Assembly: GCF_020523605.1 (NCBI RefSeq)
Contig: NZ_JAJAQI010000026.1
Location: forward strand, 1 to 64,000
Source: Roseicella aerolata
Lineage (GTDB): Bacteria > Pseudomonadota > Alphaproteobacteria > Acetobacterales > Acetobacteraceae
Length of the DNA stretch: 64,000 nucleotides
Direction: 5' to 3'
Positions 36,699 through 45,193 of the stretch are shown piece by piece. The position numbers were made by a program, and so were the translations under genes. The notes beneath the pieces are model-generated. The model had not been told where the DNA came from. It ran no database searches and saw only the letters and a list, made by a program, of their open reading frames with translations. The first letter of the stretch is position 1; the number at the start of each line of letters is the position of its first letter.

Positions 36699-38132
36699 AT
36701 GGCGCGAGCGCTGATCGGCCGTACCGTCCGCCGGCTCCGGCAGGAGAAGGGCCTGGCGCAACAGGCGCTGGCCGCGCGGCTCGGCATCTCCGCCAGCTAT
36801 CTGAACCTGATCGAGCATGATCAGCGGGCGGTGACCGCGACCCTGCTGATCAAGCTGACCGAGGCGCTGCAGGTCGACATCACCGCCCTCTCCGGCATGC
36901 GGGAGAAGGCGATCGAGACCGGGCTGCGCGAGGTGCTGTCGGACCCGCTGCTGGGGCTCGACCAGGTGCCGGAGGAGGAGGTCGCGACCCTCGCTGGCAG
37001 CGCGCCGAATGCCGCGCGCGCCATGCTGGCGCTCTATCGCGCCTGGCGCGTGGCGCGGGAGGATTCCGGCGGCATCGCCCTGCCGACGGGGCGCCGCATC
37101 CTGCTGCCGACCGAGGAGGCGCGCGATTTCTTCCACGACCGCAGCAACCACTTCGCCGAGCTGGAAGCGGCGGCCGAGGCGATCGCCGCCGAGATGGGCG
37201 TGACCGCCCCATCCGAGATGAACCACGCCGTCGCGCAGCGGCTGCGGGAGAAGCACGGGCTGGTCGTCACCGTCGGCGCCCTGCCCGGCGCGCTGCGCCG
37301 CTACGACCCGGTCGGGCGGCGGCTCGACCTCTCGGAGACGCTGCCGCGCGAGAGCCGCGGCTTCCACCTCGCCTTCCAGCTCATGCTGCTGGAAGCGGGC
37401 GAGGCCGTGCAGGCGGCGATGCAGGGCACCGAGCCGTCGAGCACCGAGGCCGGGCAGCTCATCCGCATCGGCCTGCTGAACTACGCCGCCGCCGCGCTGA
37501 TGATGCCCTTCGGCCCCTTCCTCGCGGCGGCGCGCGAGTTGCGGCATGATGTGGAGGCGCTGGCGGCACGCTTCGGCGTCTCCTTCGAGCAGGCCTGCCA
37601 CCGCCTGACCACGCTGCAGCGGCCGGGCGAGCCGGCGCAGCGCGGCGTGCCCTTCTTCTTCCTGCGCGTGGACCCGGCCGGCAATGTCGGCAAGCGCCTG
37701 GCGGCGGCGGGCTTCCCCTTCGCGCGCTTCGGCGGCTCCTGCCCCAAATGGGTCGTGCACCAGGCCTTCGCCACGCCGGGCACGCTGCGCGTGCAGCTCG
37801 CGCAGCTGCCGGATGGCGGCACCTTCCTCTGCTTCGCCCGCACCGTGCATGGCGTGGCGCAGCGCTGGGGGGAGCCGCCGCCCGTCTATGTCGTCGCCAT
37901 GGGCTGCGACATCTCCCGCGCCACCGAGGTGGTCTATGGCGACGGGCTGGACCTGGAGAAGGCGATGGTCGGCATCGGACTCTCCTGCCGGCTCTGCGAC
38001 CGGATGGATTGCCGCAGCCGCGCCTTCCCGCCGCTGGAGCACCGGCTCTCGCTCGACCCCATGGTGGCGAGCGACGCGCCCTACAAATTCGAGCCGCCGC
38101 GCCGCCGCGCCGCGCCGGCCGGACCGGGCTGA
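36699..38132 (+). CDS. XRE-type regulator with IrrE/DUF955 and DUF2083 domains (ScfR/RamB family)
   Basis: A 477-residue transcription factor. An N-terminal helix-turn-helix occupies about residues 8-62 (LAQQALAARLGISASYLNLI). A central ImmA/IrrE-like region (about 160-300) has RGFHLAFQLMLLEAGE where peptidases have HExxH, so it is not catalytic. The C-terminal DUF2083 part has clustered cysteines (LSCRLCDRMDC near 432) and ends FPPLEHRL. Family members (ScfR, RamB, MccR) respond to acyl-CoA and control acetate or propionate metabolism. Divergence from aceA with shared operators makes it the likely glyoxylate-bypass regulator. Confidence 0.93.
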   Translation: MARALIGRTVRRLRQEKGLAQQALAARLGISASYLNLIEHDQRAVTATLLIKLTEALQVDITALSGMREKAIETGLREVLSDPLLGLDQVPEEEVATLAGSAPNAARAMLALYRAWRVAREDSGGIALPTGRRILLPTEEARDFFHDRSNHFAELEAAAEAIAAEMGVTAPSEMNHAVAQRLREKHGLVVTVGALPGALRRYDPVGRRLDLSETLPRESRGFHLAFQLMLLEAGEAVQAAMQGTEPSSTEAGQLIRIGLLNYAAAALMMPFGPFLAAARELRHDVEALAARFGVSFEQACHRLTTLQRPGEPAQRGVPFFFLRVDPAGNVGKRLAAAGFPFARFGGSCPKWVVHQAFATPGTLRVQLAQLPDGGTFLCFARTVHGVAQRWGEPPPVYVVAMGCDISRATEVVYGDGLDLEKAMVGIGLSCRLCDRMDCRSRAFPPLEHRLSLDPMVASDAPYKFEPPRRRAAPAGPG

Positions 38133-38189
38133 CACCTGGCCCACCGGGTCCCGACCTGCGGCCTGCGGAGCGCGCCGGACGAAGGCGCA

Positions 38190-38207
38190 TCGCGGCACGT
38201 GCCGCGA
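38190..38207. repeat. Perfect 18-base palindrome between convergent genes
   Basis: TCGCGGCACGTGCCGCGA is a perfect palindrome located between the 3' ends of the regulator gene and the SYLF gene. It could form a short hairpin stem or be a protein-binding site. No T-run follows on either strand, so it is not a standard terminator. Confidence 0.4.
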
Positions 38208-38283
38208 CGCCAGGGCCCGGAGGGCCGCCGGATGTCCGGGGCATGGCACGCGTCAGCCTGCCATGCACCAGGTATGAGGCGGC

Positions 38284-38841
38284 TCAGGCCTCCGGGTTGA
38301 TCCGGGTGATCTTGGTGCCGGTCAGCGACAGGGAGGCCATCAGGCCCTGCTGGCCGAAGGTGATGGCATAGACCGGCTCGTTCAGGGTGGTGGAAGTGGC
38401 ATTGGCCTGCACGCCGCGGTCGAGCACGACGACGCTCGGGCCGGTGCCGATCTCCCAGCCATCGGCCCGCGCGAGGGCGCCGACCGCTTCCTCCGTCATG
38501 AAGAACATGGCGAGCCCCGCCGATTGCGCGCCGGCGAGCAGGCCGAGCGAGACACCCGCGATGGAGTAGTAGCCCTGGGTCCGGCCGTTCTGCAGCGCCG
38601 CGCCCTCGCCGTACTGGCCGCCGACGATGAAGCCGCCGCTGATGATGCGCGGGAAGATCAGCATGGCCTTCGCCTGGCGCAGCAGCGGCTCGGTATTCGG
38701 GAGGTCCCGCAACCGGGTGAGCGCGGCCTGCACCTCGGCATCGATCTCCCGGCGGCTCGCGGCGCGGGCGGTGGCGGGCAGGGCAAACGCGCCGGCGGCA
38801 AGGAGGAGGCCGCCGAAATGGCGGCGCGTGGGGTGGGGCAT
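38284..38841 (-). CDS. SYLF/Ysc84 domain lipid-binding exported protein
   Basis: A 185-residue protein with an N-terminal export signal containing TRRHFGGLLLAAGAFALPA, compatible with Tat export. The SYLF (Ysc84) domain is recognised by KAMLIFPRIISGGFIVGGQY near residues 62-80, GYYSIAGVSLGLLAGAQ near 95 and the C-terminal NEPVYAITFGQQGLMASLSL. Eukaryotic SYLF proteins bind phosphoinositides; the bacterial role is unknown. The start at MPHPTRRH has GAGACCCCCC nearby but no strong ribosome site. It is followed by the peptide-type ABC genes about 95 bases away in the upstream direction. Confidence 0.88.
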   Translation of the reverse strand: MPHPTRRHFGGLLLAAGAFALPATARAASRREIDAEVQAALTRLRDLPNTEPLLRQAKAMLIFPRIISGGFIVGGQYGEGAALQNGRTQGYYSIAGVSLGLLAGAQSAGLAMFFMTEEAVGALARADGWEIGTGPSVVVLDRGVQANATSTTLNEPVYAITFGQQGLMASLSLTGTKITRINPEA

Positions 38842-38935
38842 GGGGGGTCTCCGGACGGATGCTCGCCCCCGCAACGTCCCCCCTCGCGCCGGGTTGCCGC
38901 CCGGCCGCTTCCGGCCGGACGGCAGCGGCTGGTGC

Positions 38936-39847
38936 TCAGCCCTTCACATCCATCGCCTGCCGCAGCCCGTCCGCGAGCAGGTTGAAGCAGATGGAAGTGA
39001 CGAAGATGCAGACGCCGGGCAGCACCGCCACCCAGGGCTGCACATAGATCGCGGTGCGCAGCGTGTTCAGCATCAGCCCCCATTCCGGCTCCGGCGGCTT
39101 GGTGCCGAGGCCGAGGAAGGAGAGGCCCGAGGCCAGGATCATGCAGACCGAGATGAGCGAGGTCGCGTAGACGAAGATCGGCCCGAGCACGTTGCCCAGC
39201 ACATGCACCCGCACGATGGTGAAGCCCGAGGCGCCGGAGGCCCGCGCCGCATCCACGAAATCGAGGTTGCGCACGCCCTGCGTCACGCTTTCCGCCACCC
39301 GGATGATCTGCGGGATGAAGACCAGGGTCAGGGCCAGGATGGCGTTGAAGATGCCCGCCCCGAGCGCGCCGGAGATGGCGACCGCCAGCAGCACGGAGGG
39401 GAAGGCGTAGAAGATGTCCGTCGTGCGCATGATGGCCATGTTGACCTTGCCGCCGACGAAGCCTGCGAGGATGCCGAGCGTCGAGCCGATGACGAAGGCG
39501 AAGACCACCGGCACGATGCCCATGAACCAGGAGAGGCGGCCGCCATGGAGCAGGCGGGTCAGGATGTCCCGCCCCAGCTCATCCGTTCCCAGCGGGTAGT
39601 TGGGCGTGCCGATCGCCCGCAGGCGGCGGATCATGCTGCCCTGGTAGGGGTCGTGCGGCGCCAGCAGCGGGGCGAAGATGATCGCCAGCAGCATCAGCAG
39701 CAGGATGGCGCCGCAGACGATGGTGACCGGATCGCGCCGCAGGCGCTTCCAGACGCCGGCCCAGTAGCCCTCGGACCGCGCCGTGGCCTGCCTCGCCTGA
39801 ACGGCGAGTTCGGCTTCCGCGGCCGTCGGAGTGGTGGCGGTGCTCAT
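38936..39847 (-). CDS. Peptide-type ABC transporter permease (DppC/OppC family)
   Basis: A 303-residue inner-membrane permease with six helices (first near residues 40-62, VTIVCGAILLLMLLAIIFAP). It carries the OppC_N segment and the family block NYPLGTDELGRDILTRLLHG, then the EAA-type loop DFVDAARASGASGFTIVRVH. It is third in the cluster solute-binding protein, DppB, DppC and would import peptides, nickel or glutathione-like substrates. No ATP-binding subunits follow; the next gene on this strand is a SYLF protein. Confidence 0.93.
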   Translation of the reverse strand: MSTATTPTAAEAELAVQARQATARSEGYWAGVWKRLRRDPVTIVCGAILLLMLLAIIFAPLLAPHDPYQGSMIRRLRAIGTPNYPLGTDELGRDILTRLLHGGRLSWFMGIVPVVFAFVIGSTLGILAGFVGGKVNMAIMRTTDIFYAFPSVLLAVAISGALGAGIFNAILALTLVFIPQIIRVAESVTQGVRNLDFVDAARASGASGFTIVRVHVLGNVLGPIFVYATSLISVCMILASGLSFLGLGTKPPEPEWGLMLNTLRTAIYVQPWVAVLPGVCIFVTSICFNLLADGLRQAMDVKG

Positions 39848-39962
39848 GCTCCTGTTCTCCAAAGAGGTTGGGCGGGCCGGCTCAGGCCGCCGCGCCCTCC
39901 GGGGCACCCCGCGGGGCGGTGTCTCATGGGAGCCCTGCCGGCGCTCCGCTCACCAGGGCGCC

Positions 39963-40916
39963 TCATGCCCGCTTGATCCGGGGGTCGAGCGCCGTCTGGA
40001 CCAGATCGACGACCAGGTTCAGCGCGACGAAGAACATCGCCAGCACCAGGATGGTCCCCTGCAGCACCGGCAGGTCGCGCTGGAAGATGGCGCTGTTCAG
40101 CAGCAGGCCGGTGCCCGGCCAGGAGAAGACCGTCTCCACCAGGATCGAGCCGCCCATGAGGTAGCCGAGCTGCAGGCCCATCACCGCCAGCGCGTTGGGC
40201 GCGGCGTTCTTCACGACATGCAGGAAGATGTGCCAGCGCGTCAGCCCCTTGCCCCGGAGCGCCGTGACGAATTCCTGGTTCATGGTCTCGGCGACGATGC
40301 CGCGCACCGTGCGCGTCACGATGCCCATCGGGATCACCGAGAGCGTCACCATGGGCAGGATCAGGTGCTTCATGTGCTCCCAGTTCCAGGCCCAGTCGGA
40401 GGAGCCGCCGGGCCCCGCCCCCATGGCCGGCAGCCAGTTGAGCTGCACGGAGAAGATGACGACCATCACCATGCCGAGCCAGTAATGCGGCACGGAGACG
40501 CCCGCGACCGCGAGGCCGACCGCGCCACGGTCGATCGCCGAGCCGCGGAAGGTGCCGGCAAGGCCGCCCAGCACGCAGCCCAGCACGAAGCCGAGCATGG
40601 AGGCGGCGAAGGCGAGCGTCAGGGTATTGGCGATGGCGGTCTGCAGGTCGGCCCAGACCGGCCGCCCCGTCGCCAGCGACCGGCCGAGATCGCCGACCAC
40701 CACCTTGGAGAGCCAGAGGCCGAACTGCACCGGCAGGGGCTTGTCCAGGCCGTAATCCTTCCGGACCTGCTCCACCACATCGGCGGGCGCATCCGGCGGG
40801 ACGATGGCGTTGATCGGATCGCCCGGGGCGATCTGCACCAGCATGAAGCAGACGAAGCCGACCGCCAGCGCGATCGGCACCGCGTACAGCACTCGGCGCA
40901 GCAGGTAGAGGATCAT
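39963..40916 (-). CDS. Peptide-type ABC transporter permease (DppB/OppB family)
   Basis: A 317-residue inner-membrane permease beginning MILYLLRRVLYAVPIALAV, a classic DppB N-terminus. Family segments are KPLPVQFGLWLSKVVVGDLG near residue 60, the binding-protein-dependent transport loop EFVTALRGKGLTRWHIFLHV near 225 and the C-terminal GTILVLAMFFVALNLVVDL. It pairs with the DppC-like gene 115 bases downstream. Substrate unknown. Confidence 0.94.
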   Translation of the reverse strand: MILYLLRRVLYAVPIALAVGFVCFMLVQIAPGDPINAIVPPDAPADVVEQVRKDYGLDKPLPVQFGLWLSKVVVGDLGRSLATGRPVWADLQTAIANTLTLAFAASMLGFVLGCVLGGLAGTFRGSAIDRGAVGLAVAGVSVPHYWLGMVMVVIFSVQLNWLPAMGAGPGGSSDWAWNWEHMKHLILPMVTLSVIPMGIVTRTVRGIVAETMNQEFVTALRGKGLTRWHIFLHVVKNAAPNALAVMGLQLGYLMGGSILVETVFSWPGTGLLLNSAIFQRDLPVLQGTILVLAMFFVALNLVVDLVQTALDPRIKRA

Positions 40917-40975
40917 GGGAACTCCCCGGGCTGTGACGGGGCGGGCCGCCTGGGCGGCCCGCCCCGCCTCGGTGG

Positions 40976-42592
40976 TTACTGGATGAAGGGCAGGCGGAGG
41001 TCGACGAACCAGCTCTGCGGCTGGACGTATCCCTTGATGCGCGGCGACATGGCGCGCGGCGCCACGTCATGCGCGATCCAGATGAACAGCGCCTCGTCCA
41101 CGCCCGCCGCGTGCAGCTTCGCCAGCGCCGCGTCGCGCGCCGCCGGGTCGAAGGTGCTGCGCGCCTCGCGGATCATCTGGTCGAAGCGCGGGTCGTTGAA
41201 ATGGCCCCAGTTGTTGCTGGCCGGCGGGGCCATCTTGCTGTCCCAGAAGCGCACCATGGCGAAGAAGGGGTCCATGGCGGCGAAGGAGACGTTGGTGGCA
41301 TGCGCGCCGCGGGCCGAGGCCGCCTGGCAGCCCTGGCGCCAGTTGGTGAACAGGGTGTTCCAGTCCACCACATCGAACTCGACATTGACGCCGACCGACT
41401 TCAGGTCCTGCTGCAGGAACTCGTTCATCGGCAGCGGCTGCATCTGGCCGGAGCCGCTGGCGCTGATCTGCACCTTCAGGTTCAGCGGGCGCTGCGGGCC
41501 GTAGCCGGCCTCGGCCAGCAGGCGCCTGGCCTCCGCCTTGTCCGTGCGGATCTGGAAGGAAGGGTTGCCCCACCAGGGATGGCCGGGCGCGACCGTGCCG
41601 ACGGGCGCGACCATGAAGCCGTTCAGCAGCTGCTTCATGCCCTCCCGGTCGATGGCGAGGTTGAGCGCGCGGCGGACGCGCACATCCTTCAGCGGGCTGT
41701 CGCCGACGAAGCAGGGCTGCCAGGGCCAGACATGCGGCTGCAGGTTCTGGGTGATGGTCATGCTGCGGCTGCGGAGCTGCGGCACGGCATCCGGCGCCGG
41801 CGCCTCGATCCAGTCCACCTGGCCCGACAGCAGGGCGGCGGTGCGGGCATTCGCCTCGGGGATCGGCAGCAGGACGATGCGCTCGGCCTTCGCCTTGGTG
41901 CCCCAATAGGCGTCGTTGCGCGCCATCTCGACGCGCTCGCGCGCGACGAAGCGGGTCAGCCGGAAGGGCCCGGTGCCGGAGGGCTCGCGCGCGAAGGCGT
42001 TCCAGGCGGCTTCCGCATTGGGCTGGGCGGCGCGGTGCCTCTCCCACTGCGCCGGGCTGGCCATGAAGAGGTTGGTCAGGTTGATCGGCAGGAAGCTGTC
42101 CGGCTCGCTGGTGAAGAGCGCGACGGTCAGGTCGTCGATCTTCTCGGCCCGGCGCAGCGTCGGCATGCGGGTCGCGGTGAGCCCCACCTGGCGCGGGTCG
42201 TAATGCGGTGCCTCCCGGTCCAGCACCTTGCGGACGTTCCAGACCACGGCATCGGCGTTGAAGTCCGAGCCGTCGTGGAATTTCACGTCCGGGCGCAGGC
42301 GGAAGATCCAGCGGGTCTTGTCCGCCTCGTCCACCCGCCATTCGGTGGCGAGGCCGGGAATGACGGAGGAGGGCTTGTCGGCGGCCGAGAGATCCCAGGC
42401 GGTCAGCCCATCATAGAGCGGGATGCCGGTGAAGCGGTTGCCCTCGAAGCCCTGGTCGGGCTGGCCGTGGGTCAGCGGGATATCGGCCGCGGTCATGCCG
42501 ATGCGGATGGTCCCCTGCGCCTGCGCCAGGATGGGCGCGGCGGCCAGGGGAGCGGTGATCGCGGCGGCGAGCAGCAGGCGCCGGAAACTCAT
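40976..42592 (-). CDS. Peptide-type ABC transporter substrate-binding protein (family 5)
   Basis: A 538-residue periplasmic binding protein with a Sec signal peptide (MSFRRLLLAAAITAPLAAAP, cleavage near AQAQG). Family 5 hallmarks: RWIFRLRPDVKFHDGSDFNA near residues 95-115, EPSGTGPFRLTRFVARERVE near 190, and VRRALNLAIDREGMKQLLNG near 300. Such proteins deliver di- and oligopeptides or nickel to DppBC-type permeases. It is the first gene of the cluster, 59 bases ahead of the DppB-like permease. Confidence 0.94.
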   Translation of the reverse strand: MSFRRLLLAAAITAPLAAAPILAQAQGTIRIGMTAADIPLTHGQPDQGFEGNRFTGIPLYDGLTAWDLSAADKPSSVIPGLATEWRVDEADKTRWIFRLRPDVKFHDGSDFNADAVVWNVRKVLDREAPHYDPRQVGLTATRMPTLRRAEKIDDLTVALFTSEPDSFLPINLTNLFMASPAQWERHRAAQPNAEAAWNAFAREPSGTGPFRLTRFVARERVEMARNDAYWGTKAKAERIVLLPIPEANARTAALLSGQVDWIEAPAPDAVPQLRSRSMTITQNLQPHVWPWQPCFVGDSPLKDVRVRRALNLAIDREGMKQLLNGFMVAPVGTVAPGHPWWGNPSFQIRTDKAEARRLLAEAGYGPQRPLNLKVQISASGSGQMQPLPMNEFLQQDLKSVGVNVEFDVVDWNTLFTNWRQGCQAASARGAHATNVSFAAMDPFFAMVRFWDSKMAPPASNNWGHFNDPRFDQMIREARSTFDPAARDAALAKLHAAGVDEALFIWIAHDVAPRAMSPRIKGYVQPQSWFVDLRLPFIQ

Positions 42593-42856
42593 GAAGGGCG
42601 TCTCCAGGTTCGGAGTTTGTTGTGCGTGCCGTGGGCACCGGAGCCTGAGTCGCAAAGCGCATGCCACGCGCCCGGGCCGGATCATGGCCCTGGGGGAGGT
42701 CGCGCATGCCCAAGCACGCGCCAGATTGCCCGCATTCTCGGCGGATCGGCCTGCCGGGGCACCGACCTTCGCGGGCTGCGGGCCGGAGAGGCCGCGTTAG
42801 AGCGGCCTTAAACCCGCCTGCCGCACTCTGTCCGCGAGATCAGCGGCGCGGGGGAC

Positions 42857-43861
42857 ATGGCGGGCAAGGGCAAGGGCGGGCGCAACGGGGCGCCGACCAT
42901 CGTCCTGAGACGGGAGGAAGGTGGCGAGCATGGCCATCATGGCGGCGCCTGGAAGGTCGCCTATGCCGATTTCGTCACGGCGATGATGGCCTTCTTCCTG
43001 CTGATGTGGCTGCTCAACGCCACCTCGGACGACCAGCGCCGCGGCCTCGCCGACTACTTCGCGCCCTCCAACGCGCTCGGCCGCAGCGCCACCGGCTCGG
43101 GCGACCCCTTCGGCGGCAGCAGCCCGAATTCGGACGGCGCCATGGTCTCCGACGCCGGTGCCATCCGGGTCGAGCAGGGGCGCGCCCCCGTCCGGCTCGA
43201 CATCGAGGATGAGGGCGAGTCGGACGCGCCGCCCGAGACCGCCCGGCCGGCACCGCCGCAGCCGCCGGGAGAGGCGGCGCCGCAGACCTCGGACGCCGCG
43301 CCCGCCCTGCCGGCCATGGCGGAGGCGCTGCCCGACCCGGCATTGCGCGCCGAGCTGGCACGGCGCGAGGCCCGTGCCTTCGAGCAGGCGGCCGCGGAGC
43401 TGCGCAGCGCGGTGCAGGAGGATCCGGCGCTCGGCGATCTCGCGCGGCAGCTGGTGATCGAGCAAGTGCCGGAGGGCCTGCGCATCCAGATCCTGGATGC
43501 CGAGCGGCAGGCCATGTTCCCGGTCGGCAGCGCCGCGCCGAATGAGCGCGCGCGCGCCCTGCTGGCCAAGGTGGCGGCGGTGACGGCGAAGCTGCCGAAC
43601 GGCCTTGCCATCGCCGGCCATACCGATGCCACGCCCTTCCGCGGTGGCGAGCGCAGCAACTGGGAACTCTCGGCCGAGCGGGCCAATGCCGTCCGCCGCC
43701 TGCTGCTCGATGCCGGCATCGCCGAACCCCGGCTGCAGAGCGTGACCGGCCATGCCGAGCGCCTGCCGCTGCTGCCCGACCAGCCCATGGCGGCTGCCAA
43801 CCGCCGTGTCGCCATCACCCTGCTGCGCAGCCAGCCCGCCGAGGCCAGCCGCGCGCCATGA
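42857..43861 (+). CDS. motB: Flagellar motor stator protein MotB
   Basis: A 334-residue inner-membrane protein. The single transmembrane helix near residues 38-60 includes the proton-carrying Asp in AYADFVTAMMAFFLLMWLLN. A periplasmic proline-rich linker follows (about 115-160), then the OmpA-like peptidoglycan-binding domain (about 200-330: AIAGHTDATPFRGG, LSAERANAVRRLLLDAGI, PMAANRRVAITLL). It anchors MotA to the cell wall. It precedes motA (ATGA overlap), the reverse of the usual order. No other flagellar gene is in the window. Confidence 0.95.
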   Translation: MAGKGKGGRNGAPTIVLRREEGGEHGHHGGAWKVAYADFVTAMMAFFLLMWLLNATSDDQRRGLADYFAPSNALGRSATGSGDPFGGSSPNSDGAMVSDAGAIRVEQGRAPVRLDIEDEGESDAPPETARPAPPQPPGEAAPQTSDAAPALPAMAEALPDPALRAELARREARAFEQAAAELRSAVQEDPALGDLARQLVIEQVPEGLRIQILDAERQAMFPVGSAAPNERARALLAKVAAVTAKLPNGLAIAGHTDATPFRGGERSNWELSAERANAVRRLLLDAGIAEPRLQSVTGHAERLPLLPDQPMAAANRRVAITLLRSQPAEASRAP

Positions 43862-44724
43862 CGACGATCGCCGGCCTGGTCTTCATGCTCGCCTGCGTCT
43901 TCGGCGGCTACATCGCCGCGGGCGGCAAGATGGAGATCATCATGAAGGCTCTGCCCTTCGAGATGCTGATGATCGGCGGCGCCGCCATCGGCACCTTCCT
44001 GATGGCCAACTCCATCGCCGACATCAAGCACACGCTCGGCGGCTTCGGGAAGATCTTCAAGGGGGCGCGCTTCAAGAAGGCCGACTACGTCGAGATGCTG
44101 AGCCTGCTCTACTTCTTCGTCCGCCTCGCCCAGACCAAGGGCGCCATGGCGCTCGAGCCGCATATCGAGAAGCCGGAGGAGAGCAGCGCCTTCGGCAAGT
44201 TCCCGAAGATCCAGAAGGACCACCACGCGGTCGCGCTGATCTGCGACTACCTGCGCATGGTCGGCATGAACGCCGACGACCCGCACCAGATCGAGGATGT
44301 GATGGCGCGGGAGCTGAAGAAGCTCCACCAGGAGGAGATGCACCCCTCGCACGCCATGCAGACGGTGGCGGACGCGCTGCCGGCCCTTGGCATCGTCGCG
44401 GCGGTGCTCGGCGTCATCAAGACCATGGGGTCGATCGACCAGCCGCCGGCCGTGCTCGGCAAGATGATCGGCGGCGCGCTGGTCGGCACCTTCCTCGGCG
44501 TGCTGCTGGCCTATGGGCTGATGGCGCCCTTCGCCGGGCGCCTCAAAGGCGTGGTGGAGGAGGAGTCGAAGTACTACGAGGTGATCCGCGCCGTGCTGGT
44601 CGCGCATCTGCACGGCAACGCCCCGCAGGTTGCGGTCGAGACCGGCCGCAAGATGGCGCCGAGCGGCCATATGCCGAGCTTCCAGGAGCTGGAGCAGGTG
44701 CTGCAGGAGCTGCAGATCGCTTGA
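43858..44724 (+). CDS. motA: Flagellar motor stator protein MotA
   Basis: A 288-residue inner-membrane protein forming the proton-conducting stator with MotB. Four hydrophobic segments are visible, including TTIAGLVFMLACVFGGYIAA at the N-terminus and the pair DALPALGIVAAVLGVIKTMG and IGGALVGTFLGVLLAYGLMA. The cytoplasmic loop contains KADYVEMLSLLYFFVRLAQT. It is translationally coupled to motB. Downstream genes are unrelated. Confidence 0.97.
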   Translation: MTTIAGLVFMLACVFGGYIAAGGKMEIIMKALPFEMLMIGGAAIGTFLMANSIADIKHTLGGFGKIFKGARFKKADYVEMLSLLYFFVRLAQTKGAMALEPHIEKPEESSAFGKFPKIQKDHHAVALICDYLRMVGMNADDPHQIEDVMARELKKLHQEEMHPSHAMQTVADALPALGIVAAVLGVIKTMGSIDQPPAVLGKMIGGALVGTFLGVLLAYGLMAPFAGRLKGVVEEESKYYEVIRAVLVAHLHGNAPQVAVETGRKMAPSGHMPSFQELEQVLQELQIA

Positions 44725-44755
44725 CGGCCCCGCCGCATGCCGGCAGGCAGCCGGC

Positions 44756-45193
44756 ATGGACCTGCCCGATTTCCCCCATGCCCATTCGCCCTACCACGCC
44801 CATCTCGGCGTGCACCTCGCCGAATGGCGCGATGGCTATGCGAAGCTGATCTGCGACACCGCTGCGCAGCACGCCAACCGGTCCGGCATCGTCCATGGCG
44901 GCGTGCTGCTCTCGATGATCGACCAGGCCGCGGCCTTCGCCGGCCTCTTCTGCCCCTTTCCCGGCCGGGTCCGCCGGGCCGTCACGCTCGACCTCGATTG
45001 CCGCTTCACCGGCCAGGCGGCGATCGGCACGCGGCTGGTGGCGGAAGGCCGGGTGGTGACCGGCGGCCGCAACATCTTCTTCGCCCGGACCGAGGTCTCC
45101 GACGCGGCGGGCACGCTGCTCGCCTTCGGCGCCTCCACCCATCGCTACCGCGCCGGCAGCGGCGACCCTCAGGGCGTGCCGGCGGAGGGCTGA
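44756..45193 (+). CDS. PaaI-family acyl-CoA thioesterase (hotdog fold)
   Basis: A 145-residue hotdog-fold protein. The conserved HANRSGIVHGGVLLSMIDQA near residues 39-58 contains the HGG-D/E-type active site of the PaaI/YbgC group, which hydrolyses acyl-CoA thioesters. The strand VTLDLDCRFTGQAAIG follows, then GRNIFFARTEVSDAAG. Start ATG 44756 gives a normal length. The 3' end overlaps the convergent unrecognised gene (45169-46401) by 25 bases. Substrate unknown. Confidence 0.88.
   Translation: MDLPDFPHAHSPYHAHLGVHLAEWRDGYAKLICDTAAQHANRSGIVHGGVLLSMIDQAAAFAGLFCPFPGRVRRAVTLDLDCRFTGQAAIGTRLVAEGRVVTGGRNIFFARTEVSDAAGTLLAFGASTHRYRAGSGDPQGVPAEG

Noticed and set aside
37140-37420. Catalytic metalloprotease motif in the aceA-linked regulator
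   Set aside because: The ImmA/IrrE-like domain has FHLAFQLMLLE in place of HExxH, so zinc peptidase activity is not supported.
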